NCBI GenBank assembly: GCA_963555835.3 | Contig: CAUVWZ020000002.1 | Span: forward strand, 1 to 64,000 | Reading direction: 5' to 3' | DNA from: JAPUME01 sp027294185 | Lineage (GTDB): Bacteria; Acidobacteriota; Terriglobia; UBA7540; JAPUME01 | Length of the DNA: 64,000 nt | Shown: one piece after another, positions 6,919-15,966 of the stretch | How positions within the stretch are numbered: the first letter of the stretch is position 1 | Layout of the letters: each line of letters starts with the position of its first letter | Translations under genes and position numbers: made by a program | The notes under the pieces: generated by a model | Told to the model about the DNA's origin: nothing | Databases searched by the model: none | What the model saw: only the letters and a program-made list of their open reading frames with translations

Positions 6919-8154
6919 CTATTGAAGGAGTTTATTCCGGACCCAATTCAGACTGGTCTGCGAGGCCAGTTCCTGTATTCTTTCCCGCTCCCCGGTAAAG
7001 CGAAATTCACGAACCTCGGAACCCTCTTCCCCGGCGAGACTGATGTAGATCAACCCCAGGGGTTTTTCAGTTGTCGCGCCGCTCGGCCCACTCAGGCCGG
7101 TAACTGCCAAACCGAGAGAGGCCTGGGTTTTCCGGCGAATCCCTTCGGCCAGGGCACGGCAAACCGGTTGGCTCACGCTCCCTTCACTTGGGATGAGGTC
7201 CGGGGAAATGCCTGCAAGCTGGGCTTTCGATTCGTGGCTGTAGCAAACAACTCCGCCCAGAAAATACTCCGAACTCCCCGGCTGCCGTGTCAGACGCTCG
7301 GCGATTCTCCCTCCCGTCGAGCCTTCCGCCACGGCGAGGGTCTTTCCTTTTTCTCGAAGGAGCCTTCCCACCACGGCCTCCAGAGTTTCCCCGCAGGAGG
7401 TAAAGATGGAGAGCCCGAGTTCCTGTTCGATCTTCCGCCCCAGCTCGGCAACCAGTTTTTCCGCTTCCTCTTCGTTCGGGGCGGTGGCCCGCAGGTGAAT
7501 CTCGATTTCGCCGGGAGATGCCAGGATCGTTGTGACCGGATTCGTGTAGGGCTTGTAGAGCGGAGCGATGCGCTCGTCCACTTCAGATTCGGGCAGGCCT
7601 GCAACCTTATAAACTCGTGTCACGAGCCTGCCCTGCGGTACGATCCCCCTGAGACGGTCCACACACCTTGCTTCGAACATCGGCTCCAGTTCCCGCGGAG
7701 GCCCGGGCAGCAGGATGATCTGTGCGCCGTTGTGTTCGATCCACAAACCGGGTGCGGTGCCGCGGGAGTTCTCGAGCCACTCGGCGCCTACGGGGACCTG
7801 GGCTTGTTTCAGGTTGATCGCTGCCATCTTGCGACCGATTTGTCGGAAGCGCTGCTCGATCTGGCGGCGGATTTCCTCCACTTCACGCAGCCCTCGGCCC
7901 AGCACCTCAGAGAAGACTTCGCGCGTCACGTCATCCTCGGTCGGGCCCAGCCCGCCGGTGACAATGATGATGGCCGAACGTCCCAGGGCGGCCCGCAGCA
8001 CCTCCGCCAGCCGCCGGCGATCATCCCCTACGATGGTCTTGAGCCGCACCTCGATGCCCAGCGAGTTCAATTTTTCCGTGAGAAAGAGTGAATTGGTATC
8101 CAGGCGAAGAGGGGTGAGAAGCTCCGAGCCGACGGCAATAATTTCTGCGTCCAT
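6919..8154 (-). CDS. cinA: CinA: competence/damage-inducible protein, nicotinamide-nucleotide amidohydrolase family
   Basis: Two-domain protein of about 411 residues. The N-terminal molybdopterin-binding-like (COG1058) domain shows AEIIAVGSELL and TGGLGPTEDDVTREV. The C-terminal CinA domain shows EYFLGGVVCYSHESKAQLAG and GLAVTGLSGPSGAT, which hydrolyses NMN to NaMN in pyridine-nucleotide recycling in characterised members. The motif usually read as AESCTGG is AEGSTGG here. MDAEIIAVG at 8154 is preferred to the ATG 18 nt earlier because it matches the family N-terminus. It is followed closely by thpR on the same strand. Confidence 0.9.
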   Translation of the reverse strand: MDAEIIAVGSELLTPLRLDTNSLFLTEKLNSLGIEVRLKTIVGDDRRRLAEVLRAALGRSAIIIVTGGLGPTEDDVTREVFSEVLGRGLREVEEIRRQIEQRFRQIGRKMAAINLKQAQVPVGAEWLENSRGTAPGLWIEHNGAQIILLPGPPRELEPMFEARCVDRLRGIVPQGRLVTRVYKVAGLPESEVDERIAPLYKPYTNPVTTILASPGEIEIHLRATAPNEEEAEKLVAELGRKIEQELGLSIFTSCGETLEAVVGRLLREKGKTLAVAEGSTGGRIAERLTRQPGSSEYFLGGVVCYSHESKAQLAGISPDLIPSEGSVSQPVCRALAEGIRRKTQASLGLAVTGLSGPSGATTEKPLGLIYISLAGEEGSEVREFRFTGERERIQELASQTSLNWVRNKLLQ

Positions 8155-8213
8155 AAAAGCTGGGAGGTGCACGCCGGTCCTGCGTGGGCCGGGAGGAGTC
8201 GCTCCTCAGGAAG

Positions 8214-9269
8214 TCAGGATCCGCTGAGTAGCGGTCGGCCTTCGACGTCCCAGGGAAGCTCGTAAACCGAATTCGTTGTCGCCAGGATCGTCCTGTGGTC
8301 CTTCGCGATGGCCAGGCCCACCAGGCTGGGTCCGGAAATGACGAGGTCCGCTTTCCCGCTTTGGGTGATTCGGACGATGCCGCGCCGGCCTGCGAGCGAG
8401 GCGGCTACGTAAAGGTTGTCTTCCCGGTCGAAGGCCATCCCCTGGGGCCGTCCCAGCCCGCGGTAGAAATCCGAAACTTCCCCCTTGGGAGAAATCCTGA
8501 AGATACAGTCGAAACTCGACGTCGTCGGGCTGGTCAGGTAAAGGTATCCGCCCGGGCCGAAGGCCAGATGATAGGCGGCCATGCTCGCCTCGAGCGTCGC
8601 AAAAACGAAGATATTCCGCTCACGGTCGATTTTGAAAACGGTTCCGCTGCGGTCGCCGACGTAAAGATTTTCATCCTCGTCGAAAGCAATGCCCGTCGCC
8701 ACACCCATACCGTCGGCGTACACGCTTCGCTCTCCCGAGGGAGATACCTGGTACACGTTTCCTTCGAACCGGCTGGATACATACATCTGTCCCGCGCGGT
8801 CGAAGCTGATTCCCGTGGGGTTCATCATTTCCGTCAGGAAGGGGCGGACTTCTCCCTCCCTGCTGATCTTGTAGGCCGACACGGGAGTCTTTTGGCCGCG
8901 CGACCCACTAAAAGTGATAAAGACATTGCCTTCGGCATCGACGGCGGGGTTCGAGACGGGATGGAGGTTATCCGCCAGTTGACGGCCGATGACGAGTCCC
9001 GCGGGGGGACTCTGGGCACTCGAGGTTTCTACGGTTACCGAGTTCCCAGCGGCCTCCTCCGGAACGCGGACCAGGATCAGTTTCTCCGAACTGACTACGA
9101 TGTTCCCGGATACTTCCCCGAAGCGAACCGTGGGCTGAGTGGTCCCGTTCTTCTGAAAACCGCGACCCCGGATCAGAACCTCACCGCCGGTGATCGCAGC
9201 TTGAGGCGCGATGCTCTCAATCTGAGGCTTATCCATCATTCGTCGCAGACCGCCGAATCTTCCTGTCAA
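8214..9269 (-). CDS. IPT/TIG plus NHL-type beta-propeller protein
   Basis: 351 residues. An IPT/TIG domain opens the protein (IESIAPQAAITGGEVLIRGRGF, residues about 17-95), then six or so NHL/SMP-30-like blades with the repeat PTGISFDRAGQMYVSS, ATGIAFDEDENLYVGD, PQGMAFDREDNLYVAA. No signal peptide is obvious. Propellers of this type bind ligands or act as lactonase-like or scaffold modules; no catalytic residues can be assigned. The TTG at 9269 has GAGGG upstream; the ATG at 9239 is an alternative. It lies upstream of cinA and downstream of pgpA on the same strand. Confidence 0.75.
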   Translation of the reverse strand: MTGRFGGLRRMMDKPQIESIAPQAAITGGEVLIRGRGFQKNGTTQPTVRFGEVSGNIVVSSEKLILVRVPEEAAGNSVTVETSSAQSPPAGLVIGRQLADNLHPVSNPAVDAEGNVFITFSGSRGQKTPVSAYKISREGEVRPFLTEMMNPTGISFDRAGQMYVSSRFEGNVYQVSPSGERSVYADGMGVATGIAFDEDENLYVGDRSGTVFKIDRERNIFVFATLEASMAAYHLAFGPGGYLYLTSPTTSSFDCIFRISPKGEVSDFYRGLGRPQGMAFDREDNLYVAASLAGRRGIVRITQSGKADLVISGPSLVGLAIAKDHRTILATTNSVYELPWDVEGRPLLSGS

Positions 9270-9293
9270 TCTCGAAATCCCTCGTGGGAAACA

Positions 9294-9776
9294 TTACACA
9301 CCCAGGGCCCGGATTATCACGAGCATGGCGAGGCTATAGAGTCCCGCCACCCCGTCATCCAGCATGATCCCCCATCCCCCGGAAAGCTTTTCGGCGCGCC
9401 GGGCCGGAAAGGGTTTGAAGATATCCATGACTCGGAAAAGTATAAAGCCTATGAGGAGTCCCTGCCAACCCGGATTGGAGATGCCCCAAAAGGTCACGAG
9501 TTGCCCGAAGACTTCATCGATGACCACTGGGCTTGGATCCATATGGTTAAAACTACGGATCGCTCCCCGCGAGCTCCACAGGCCCACAATTCCCACCACA
9601 AGGATGGCAATCGTTTGTGCTGCCAAGAGACAGTTGCCGGTTAAGGGCAGCGAATCGACGCCCAGGAAAAGGACCAATCCCACCAGCGCTCCGGCGCTCC
9701 CCGGTGCGATGGGCGTGTATCCCACGGGGCCGCAGGTAGCGACCCAGGTGGAGAGCCCTCGCTTGCGATCAGTCAC
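9294..9776 (-). CDS. pgpA: Phosphatidylglycerophosphatase A
   Basis: 160-residue membrane protein that dephosphorylates phosphatidylglycerol phosphate to phosphatidylglycerol. The family signatures are ATCGPVGYTPIAPGSAGAL near the N-terminus, DPSPVVIDEVFGQ in the middle (acidic metal-binding residues), and FKPFPARRAEKLSGGWGIML followed by DDGVAGLYS at the end. Four hydrophobic stretches fit the usual topology. It overlaps yacG by 8 nt, and the chain rimO-yacG-pgpA looks like one transcript. Confidence 0.92.
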   Translation of the reverse strand: MTDRKRGLSTWVATCGPVGYTPIAPGSAGALVGLVLFLGVDSLPLTGNCLLAAQTIAILVVGIVGLWSSRGAIRSFNHMDPSPVVIDEVFGQLVTFWGISNPGWQGLLIGFILFRVMDIFKPFPARRAEKLSGGWGIMLDDGVAGLYSLAMLVIIRALGV

Positions 9777-9960
9777 TCCCCTCCTTCATCTCTCCCGGGA
9801 GCGGATAAGGCTCGCCCTCCTCGGATTCTTGATTTGAATTTACGCTATATCTCTCCGAAGCCCAATTCCCCAGGTCCGTCATCTTGCAGCGCTCACTGCA
9901 AAATGGGCGGTAGGGGTTTTGCGAATAAGTCGTTTCCGTCTTACAAATGGGACACCGCAT
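9769..9960 (-). CDS. yacG: YacG-type zinc-binding DNA gyrase inhibitor
   Basis: 63 residues. The zinc knuckle CPICKTETTYSQNPYRPFCS followed by ERC has the CX2C-X15-CX3C spacing of YacG, followed by the usual DLGNWASE. YacG binds the C-terminal part of GyrB and blocks DNA binding in E. coli. The ATG at 9960 is taken as the start because the motif begins at residue 3, as in the family. It overlaps the rimO 3' end by 20 nt and the pgpA start by 8 nt. Confidence 0.85.
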   Translation of the reverse strand: MRCPICKTETTYSQNPYRPFCSERCKMTDLGNWASERYSVNSNQESEEGEPYPLPGEMKEGSD

Positions 9961-11386
9961 GGCTGACAGGCACGCTTCCGGTGGCGCGAATCTGCACCAA
10001 TCCTGGTTGTGACGATGGTGGAGCTTCCACGGGTTCAAAATCCCGGGCCCATCGCTCGGCCAGGAGCTTCCCGACCAGGTCATAGTTTGAAGATTTCTCG
10101 ATCCGGACCCAACGGCACTGGCCGGGACGAGGCTCATCGCCCTCAAAGTCGTTCACCAGCACCTTGCCGTCGATTTCCGGCGCCTGGGATTCCAACCTTC
10201 CCTCCAACAGGAGCTCGGTTTCGGAAGAGACTCCTTCGACGAGCAGGGGAAATTTTTTACCCACGAAGCGTGACAGCTTGCGACGCGAAATTTTCTGTTG
10301 CAGTTTCATCAAACGCCGCCGCCGCGCCTCGGCCCTCGGGGCGGGAACAGGATCGGGTAGATGAAAGCTGCCGCTGGTCTCCTCATTCGAATAGAGAAAT
10401 ACACCCAGATGGTCGAATTCCGCCGCCTCAACGAAACGATACAGGGTTTCAAAGTCCTCGTCGGTTTCCCCCGGGAAGCCGACGATCATGGACGTGCGCA
10501 GGGTTAGGCCCGGAATCGTGCGCCGTGCCTTTTCCAACATCTTCAAAAACTGGTCCCCGTTCGAGCCGCGCTTCATTCGCTTGAGCACCGGGCCGCTCGA
10601 ATGTTGCAGGGGAATGTCCAAATACTTACAGATCTTTTCCTGGCCGGCCACGGCTTCCATCAAAGCCTCCGTCAGGCGGTTCGGATAGCAGTAGAGGAAA
10701 CGAACCCAGGCCAACTCCGGGATTCGGGCCAGTTGAGAAAGCAGCGTGGCCAGGCCGCCTCTGATTCCCAGGTCTTCACCGTAGCTGGTCGTGTCCTGCC
10801 CGATCAGTGTGATTTCGCGGACTCCCTTTTGGGCCAGATTTTCCACCTCCGCAATGAGGGAGGCGAAACGGCGCGAGCGAAAGTGGCCCCGCATCTGCGG
10901 AATCACGCAGAAACTGCAGGGATGATCGCACCCCTCGGCAATCTTGATGTAGGCGGAGTAAGACGGAGTGGCCAGCACACGGGGCGTAAATTCGTGGTAG
11001 AGATAGGGGACGTTCTCACCCGTGCCGTTCCTTTTTTCCTTGCCGGAGCAGGCTTCAACGATTTTCTCCACCTCATTCGTGCCCAGCACGGCGTCCACTT
11101 CCGGGATTTCGGAAAGAATCTGTTGGCGGAAGCGCTCCACCAGGCATCCGGTGACTACGAGTTTTTCCGCCACCCCGCTCTTCTTGTATTCCGCCAGTTC
11201 CAGGATGGTATCGATCGATTCCTTTTGCGCAGGTTCGATGAAGCTACAGGTATTGACCAGCAGGATTTGTGCCTCTTCCGGGTGGGGAGTCAACTCGTAA
11301 CCCTCTTTGACCAGCAAGCCCATCATTACTTCGCTGTCCACAAGATTCTTGGGACAGCCGAGGCTTACGACTCCCACTTTTGGCAT
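9941..11386 (-). CDS. rimO: Ribosomal protein S12 methylthiotransferase RimO
   Basis: About 481 residues; adds a methylthio group to the conserved Asp of ribosomal protein S12. The N-terminal UPF0004 domain starts KVGVVSLGCPKNLVDSE and carries the first cluster cysteines (also VNTCSFIEPA and VTGCL). The radical SAM cluster is EGCDHPCSFCVIPQMRG. ITLIGQDTTSYG and MIVGFPGETDEDF follow as in RimO, and a TRAM domain ends the core. A ~30-residue tail follows the TRAM domain and overlaps yacG. MPKVGVVSLGC at 11386 fits better than the ATG 12 nt upstream. Confidence 0.93.
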   Translation of the reverse strand: MPKVGVVSLGCPKNLVDSEVMMGLLVKEGYELTPHPEEAQILLVNTCSFIEPAQKESIDTILELAEYKKSGVAEKLVVTGCLVERFRQQILSEIPEVDAVLGTNEVEKIVEACSGKEKRNGTGENVPYLYHEFTPRVLATPSYSAYIKIAEGCDHPCSFCVIPQMRGHFRSRRFASLIAEVENLAQKGVREITLIGQDTTSYGEDLGIRGGLATLLSQLARIPELAWVRFLYCYPNRLTEALMEAVAGQEKICKYLDIPLQHSSGPVLKRMKRGSNGDQFLKMLEKARRTIPGLTLRTSMIVGFPGETDEDFETLYRFVEAAEFDHLGVFLYSNEETSGSFHLPDPVPAPRAEARRRRLMKLQQKISRRKLSRFVGKKFPLLVEGVSSETELLLEGRLESQAPEIDGKVLVNDFEGDEPRPGQCRWVRIEKSSNYDLVGKLLAERWARDFEPVEAPPSSQPGLVQIRATGSVPVSHAVSHL

Positions 11387-11508
11387 GGTTTTCCTCAATG
11401 GTCTGTCAGCAGCTAAAAAATACTACCCAGGAATTTTAGCATAATTCGAAGGTTTATCCGGGAGCATCCATCGGCGGTCTCGCGGGGAGGAAGGATTCCT
11501 TGCCCTAG

Positions 11509-12672
11509 TTAACGGTTGACCATGACTTTTTTGTACACCCGGACGTCACGCTCTGAGGAGGAGACCAGATAATTTCCGTCGGGGGAGAATGCTACAGTGC
11601 GGACCGGAGCCTTGTGGTCGGAGATGGTTTGGAGAGGCTCACCTCCGCTGGAGGACCAGATGCGGACACTCTTGTCATCTCCTCCGGAAACAATCTGGCT
11701 GCCGTCGGGAGAGAACTCGACCCAGTTGACGGTGCCCGTGTGTCCTTTGAGAACCTCCTGCGCGGACCAGTCGGAGGTCCGCCAAATGCGAATGGTTTGA
11801 TCCTGACCGGCGGTGGCCACCCGGGACCCGTCGGGGGAATAAGAGATGCAGAGGGGCACGGCTTCGTGGCCTTTGAGCGCCGTGATCATCCGCTGATCTT
11901 TCAGCCGGATGACTACGACGTCGCTCTGGGAGCTTCCAGAGAATCGTGCGGCCAGCAGCCATTGGCCGTCGGGCGAAATGGTAAAAACATTCGGCCGACG
12001 GGTGAGAGTCTCAACCGCCAGTTTCGCGCCTCGATTCTGCTTGACCGACCAGAGATCGAAGCCTCCTCCCGAGTAACGAATCAGGTAACTCATCCGAGGG
12101 AAATAGACCGAAGGTCCGAACTGCCTTCCCGTGGTCAGCGCTTTCATCGATCCCTCAAGGGCATCCTGGATGATACTCCACTGGAAAATGAGCTCAGGGG
12201 ATTCTCTTACATCTCCCTTACCGCCGTCGCCGAGCATCTTTCCGCGGGCGCGAATAAAAATATTGAAGTCGTCCAGAAAATTGGCGCTCATTACGTTGAG
12301 GTCGGTGACGTTCTCTATATGAGGTTTCAGGACACGTTTGATCTCCTGCTTCTTCAAGTCGAACAGCACCACGGCGCCCTTGCCGGTGACCGCCAGGGTA
12401 CTCCCGTCCGGGGAGAAAGCGGACTGGACCGATGAGCCAAGGTCCAGGTGGCCTTCGAGCCTTACCATGGAAACCCAGAAGGCACGGGACCCGACGTCGT
12501 CGATGGTTTCAATCTGCACGGACCCGGCTCGATGGGGCCATAGTGCGAGCGCACCCGCAAGAACACCCAGGGAGGTAAGGACTCGGAAAAAAGACAGGCC
12601 GGGACGCGAAACCCTTTCGGTCTGTTTCGAGGCCGTGTCTCCGGTTCTGTCCGATGAAGGAATAGCCCTCAA
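11509..12672 (-). CDS. WD40-repeat protein with N-terminal membrane anchor
   Basis: About 388 residues. A hydrophobic segment near the N-terminus (FFRVLTSLGVLAGALALWP) is a likely anchor. The C-terminal half carries classic WD40 blades: LKGHEAVPLCISYSPDGSRV, QDQTIRIWRTSDW, LKGHTGTVNWVEFSPDGSQI, DDKSVRIWSSS, ISDHKAPVRTVAFSPDGNYL. The first half has weaker repeats. The likely start is the TTG at 12672, just after the Nudix stop, with AAGGAG about 10 nt before it; a longer frame to 12828 overlaps the Nudix gene and is unlikely. Function is not evident. Confidence 0.75.
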   Translation of the reverse strand: MRAIPSSDRTGDTASKQTERVSRPGLSFFRVLTSLGVLAGALALWPHRAGSVQIETIDDVGSRAFWVSMVRLEGHLDLGSSVQSAFSPDGSTLAVTGKGAVVLFDLKKQEIKRVLKPHIENVTDLNVMSANFLDDFNIFIRARGKMLGDGGKGDVRESPELIFQWSIIQDALEGSMKALTTGRQFGPSVYFPRMSYLIRYSGGGFDLWSVKQNRGAKLAVETLTRRPNVFTISPDGQWLLAARFSGSSQSDVVVIRLKDQRMITALKGHEAVPLCISYSPDGSRVATAGQDQTIRIWRTSDWSAQEVLKGHTGTVNWVEFSPDGSQIVSGGDDKSVRIWSSSGGEPLQTISDHKAPVRTVAFSPDGNYLVSSSERDVRVYKKVMVNR

Positions 12673-12673
12673 A

Positions 12674-13018
12674 TCAGAGAATCTCTCCTTGAACAAGTTT
12701 TTCGACCAGACCACGATCCGCTTCCAAAAACCGGTAGCGTGCGAGCTCCCTGCGAGGCGCCCACTCAATCTTTTCAAACACCAGGTTTTGAATCGTTCCC
12801 TGGTATTCTCGAATCTTGAAGAAAGCAACTTCCACGAATCGATCCGGGTAATGGTGCCGCAGCCGGAAAACCTCGGCCCCTACCGTAGCTTCAATTCCCA
12901 ACTCCTCACCCAGCTCCCGCCGCAGAGAAGCCTCCAGGCTCTCGCCGCTGTGGACCTTTCCCCCCGGGAACTCCCACTGCAGCCCATAAGCGTCAGAATG
13001 GTGCCTCTGACATATTAA
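12674..13018 (-). pseudogene. Nudix hydrolase (MutT-like), 5'-truncated
   Basis: The Nudix box GX5EX7REUXEEXGU is intact: GKVHSGESLEASLRREL then GEELGI. WEFPGGK precedes it and a long C-terminal part (RHHYPDRFVEVAFFKI) follows, as in 8-oxo-dGTP diphosphatases. The protein should begin some 17-20 residues before CQRHHSDAYGLQW with a beta-strand and a start codon. Instead the DNA upstream of base 13018 is the 3' side of the Nramp gene, and no ATG, GTG or TTG lies near the homology border. Read in frame it only continues as a shadow of Nramp. The gene probably lost its start in a deletion that joined it to Nramp. Confidence 0.68.
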
Positions 13019-14013
13019 TTCAGAAACATCCCCAGGAAAGCCCCGACGCCCCATAACCAGATCTGGTCGATGTGAACGTAGCGCCACCAGGCCTTCCAGC
13101 GCTCCAGGCTCGCGGGCGTAACCTTGAAAATTTTTCCGAAGTGCGAGACCTCCACCTTGCGGCCTCCGATGGCAGAGGGAATGGCCCCGGTTCGCGCTCC
13201 CATTCCGTAGTCCTTGTCGCGCATCCAGTTGGTGATGGTCAGGTTTCCCAAGCCGCCGGAAGCGGCCGTGGCGGCCAGGGTTCCCATCAGAAGCCAATCC
13301 ATGTTCCCGTGGAAACCGGAGAGTTGAAAGAACCCCCTAAAGGTTCTGGCCCACGTCTCCCAGGGGATGAAGAAGATATTTACCACCAGCAGGAACAGGA
13401 TCACCATGACCAGCATGGTCACCGAGACCAGTTCGAGCATCCGTTCGATGGTCCCTCCCAGGGAAAGGAGCGCCACCACGAGCAACAGGAGAATGCTCCC
13501 CACCCAGTGCATCGTGGATGCGTCGGCATCTGTCGGCAGGCGGCCGGTGAAGCCGGCAATCAGCGTCACCGCAGCCGCAGCGGCCAGCGCCGGCCAGGCG
13601 AGTTGCACGAAAGCGAGAAAGACATAGACGGGTGCCCAGAGCCGAGGCCCCGGCCAGAGGCGCAGGAATCCTCCGTAGATGGGTTCCCCCGTGTAGAGCG
13701 TGTAGCGGATGCCTTCCAGGTTGAAGATCACCTGCAGGACGATGGCGATGGTCACGATGCCCAGGATCGAAGACCCGTACCGCACGACGGCCGTGGGACC
13801 CGCCAGCCACTCCCCGCCGCCGATGCTTGCCGCCAGCAGAATCGCGCCCGGCCCGACCATGCGGCGGATGTTGCGGAAGTTTACCGGTGGAGGCGCCGGC
13901 AGCTCATCGACCTGCCAGGCAGGCATCTGCCCCCCGCCGGTTTCCTGAGGTGGTTTCTTCTCTACTTGATCCATTGGATTTGCGACGCTGAAATCTAACC
14001 CGACATTCCTCAT
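13015..14013 (-). pseudogene. Nramp-family divalent metal transporter, 3'-truncated
   Basis: 332 residues. The Nramp signature is seen in MVGPGAILLAASIGGGEWLA (TM1) and there are about six further membrane helices. The frame stops at GVGAFLGMFLN, right after a helix start. Family members usually run to 400-500 residues with 10-11 helices, so the C-terminal third appears lost. The next sequence in the same orientation is the headless Nudix gene, so the two are probably sides of one deletion joint. The N-terminal ~45 residues are a Pro-rich cytoplasmic tail; the start could also be the ATG at 13974. Metal-transport activity is doubtful. Confidence 0.7.
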
Positions 14014-14069
14014 ATTAACTTCGGATATGAGTTATCTGGCCTAGTCGTGAGGAATGACCAAAGCCTATC

Positions 14070-15598
14070 AATCTTCCCACATTGGAGCAAGCATTCTTTC
14101 TCATGTTTCGGCTGAAAGGGCCTCTGATCCCTCGGTTTCCCAGGTGCTTTTCGTCACAAACCTGATCAGTGGAGACACCTCTCCAGCCGCTTGATCAGAA
14201 ACCGTTGGCGCTAGGCTGTCAACCATCTCAATCGCTCAATCCGAGACAACATCTCGGCCCATACCTCCTTGCTTACCGCGACTTCTGCCATCTGAAACGT
14301 CACGATCCGGCTATGCCGAACCACCTTCGCTCCGATCTTGATCAACTTGGTCAATAGGCTGCGAAGGGACCAATGTTTGATTCTTCTGGGAAGGACCAGA
14401 CGCCGCAGAAAATTGCCCAGGTTATAAGCCAAAACAAACAACCCCAACCTCACCTGATTCGGGATAAAGCGTTGGCAGGATAGCCGCGTCCAGTTCAAGG
14501 CATACTTGCCTTCCTTGATCCACTGCTCGGCCGTCCCGCGACCGTTGTAGAAGTGAACCACCCCTTGCGCTCGTGCGCTCATATTGGTCACAATGAAACC
14601 CACCCTCGGAAAAAGCTCGCCTGGATGCCACTCCACCTTAGCAATCACCCGACGAGGCCGGTCCCAACTGGCGGCTTGATAATTGAAATCGGCAAACCAA
14701 ACGACGGGTTTTCTGGGTGGACGCCCCACCGGCCGGGTCAGCAGGTGTCGAATCTCGGCCTGAAGCACCTCGTTGGCCGGAAGCCGGATGGCATACAAAA
14801 ATCCCTTCTCCTCCAAGTATTCATAAATCTCTAGCTTGGCGAAGGCGGCATCACCCCGAAAGTATTTGCGAACTTTCTTTTTCTCGTACCGAGCAACGAT
14901 TGGTTCCAGCAGATCCTTCCAACGATCCGCGCTGTGAACGTTGCCGGGCCGAAGCATGGAACCTTCGCAATCTCCGAACTGGTTGAAGCAAAACAGGGGA
15001 TGGTAGCAGGTGCATCCGAAATGGCCGTTGTACGCAGAGGCTTCTTGCTCGCCATGGACAGGACTTGCTGAACTGTCCATATCCAGAATGATTCGTCGAT
15101 GAGAGGTTTTCTCCAGCGCTCTTTTCACCCATCGGCCATTGACTTCCGAAAGGGCTTTGAGGTTGTCTTGGACGGACAGCATCTGGGTCTCAAATCGACC
15201 CATGGTGTTGGCGCTGGCGGCATTCTTCTTGTCGATCGTCTTTCCGGTGATCCTCCGCATAGTCGGATCAACCGATAAACGATCGGCATCGTTGACATCT
15301 TCATAACCAGCAAGCCGGCTGTATACCGATTGGCGCAGCAACGCCGTGCTGTCGTGCTGGATGTTGCGCCCCGTCCGCGAATCGTGAAACACGGAGGGGA
15401 CACTATCGAATAAAGCCAACGCCTCGTCCAAATCACGATAGGCGAGAAGCCCGGCATCCGATGTGACCTTAGCCCCATGAAATTCAAGCCTCAAACTGCC
15501 ATCAAAACCGACCTGCAATCCTTCACCCTTGGGGTCAACCATTTCTTGCTCCTCCTTATGCCCTATATCTAACTTAATTATAATGGTTTAGGAAGATT
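14070..15598 (-). mobile_element. IS1380-type insertion sequence (ends approximate)
   Basis: A single transposase gene sits in about 1.5 kb, a fitting size for the family. The ends are set by an inward-facing shared 8-mer: AATCTTCC at 14070-14077 and its complement GGAAGATT at 15591-15598, with poorer similarity around it. No clear target-site duplication was seen, so the true ends may differ by some tens of bases. Confidence 0.55.
14211..15542 (-). CDS. IS1380-family transposase
   Basis: 443 residues, the usual size. The DDE catalytic residues lie in recognisable surroundings: the first Asp in RRIILDMDSSASPVHGEQE followed by NGHFGCTCYHPLF, the second Asp in YFRGDAAFAKLEIYEYLEE, and the Glu in GTAEQWIKEGKYALNW with LGLFVLAYNLGNFLRR after it. 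It opens with the FDGSLRLEFHGAKVTSDAGL stretch common to these proteins. The frame is intact, so the element may be active. Only one copy is present in the window. Confidence 0.92.
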   Translation of the reverse strand: MVDPKGEGLQVGFDGSLRLEFHGAKVTSDAGLLAYRDLDEALALFDSVPSVFHDSRTGRNIQHDSTALLRQSVYSRLAGYEDVNDADRLSVDPTMRRITGKTIDKKNAASANTMGRFETQMLSVQDNLKALSEVNGRWVKRALEKTSHRRIILDMDSSASPVHGEQEASAYNGHFGCTCYHPLFCFNQFGDCEGSMLRPGNVHSADRWKDLLEPIVARYEKKKVRKYFRGDAAFAKLEIYEYLEEKGFLYAIRLPANEVLQAEIRHLLTRPVGRPPRKPVVWFADFNYQAASWDRPRRVIAKVEWHPGELFPRVGFIVTNMSARAQGVVHFYNGRGTAEQWIKEGKYALNWTRLSCQRFIPNQVRLGLFVLAYNLGNFLRRLVLPRRIKHWSLRSLLTKLIKIGAKVVRHSRIVTFQMAEVAVSKEVWAEMLSRIERLRWLTA

Positions 15599-15966
15599 CA
15601 AGTAAGCGATTCTAGTGTCTTATATGGTGAATGGGGAATTAAGATGCTTTCCCCGTCGAGAAGGATCGCCGCCGTTACCAGAATGGGTTTATCGCCTGGG
15701 GACATTCGAGTGCATTCTAGCCCAAGTAGGCTGGTTCCGGCCAGAGGCAGCGGGACGGTTTGTCCCTTCTTCCCTGGGTCCGGTGTTGGTTCGCCGTTCC
15801 CTCTTCGGCAGATATATCAATCGCAAAGAGTTCCCCGGGATTGCCTGCAAGGAATCGATGGGGAAACCTTTGGGATCAATGAGCGGGGTATGACCATGAG
15901 TTGGAAATGGCGGGGCGCTATCAGCGTTGAGCAGAAATCCTTCGAGTGGCTTGAGCATCCTGAAGC
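15599..15966. other. Intergenic stretch without a convincing gene
   Basis: Between the insertion sequence and the alcohol dehydrogenase gene. Short open frames exist on both strands, but none has a ribosome-binding site or recognisable motif. The minus strand around 15790-15850 reads as plausible protein only if the frame is changed once, so a decayed gene end is possible but unproven. Confidence 0.4.

Noticed and set aside
13019..13297. Nudix protein extended upstream to 13297
   Set aside because: The added 93 residues are an out-of-frame reading of the Nramp gene with no Nudix character.
14060..15610. Exact target-site duplication for the IS1380-type element
   Set aside because: Bases next to the shared AATCTTCC ends differ (TATC versus CAAG), so no duplication can be claimed.
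15615..15958. Small genes on either strand between the IS and the alcohol dehydrogenase
   Set aside because: No ribosome-binding site, no motif, and a frame change would be needed for any plausible protein.
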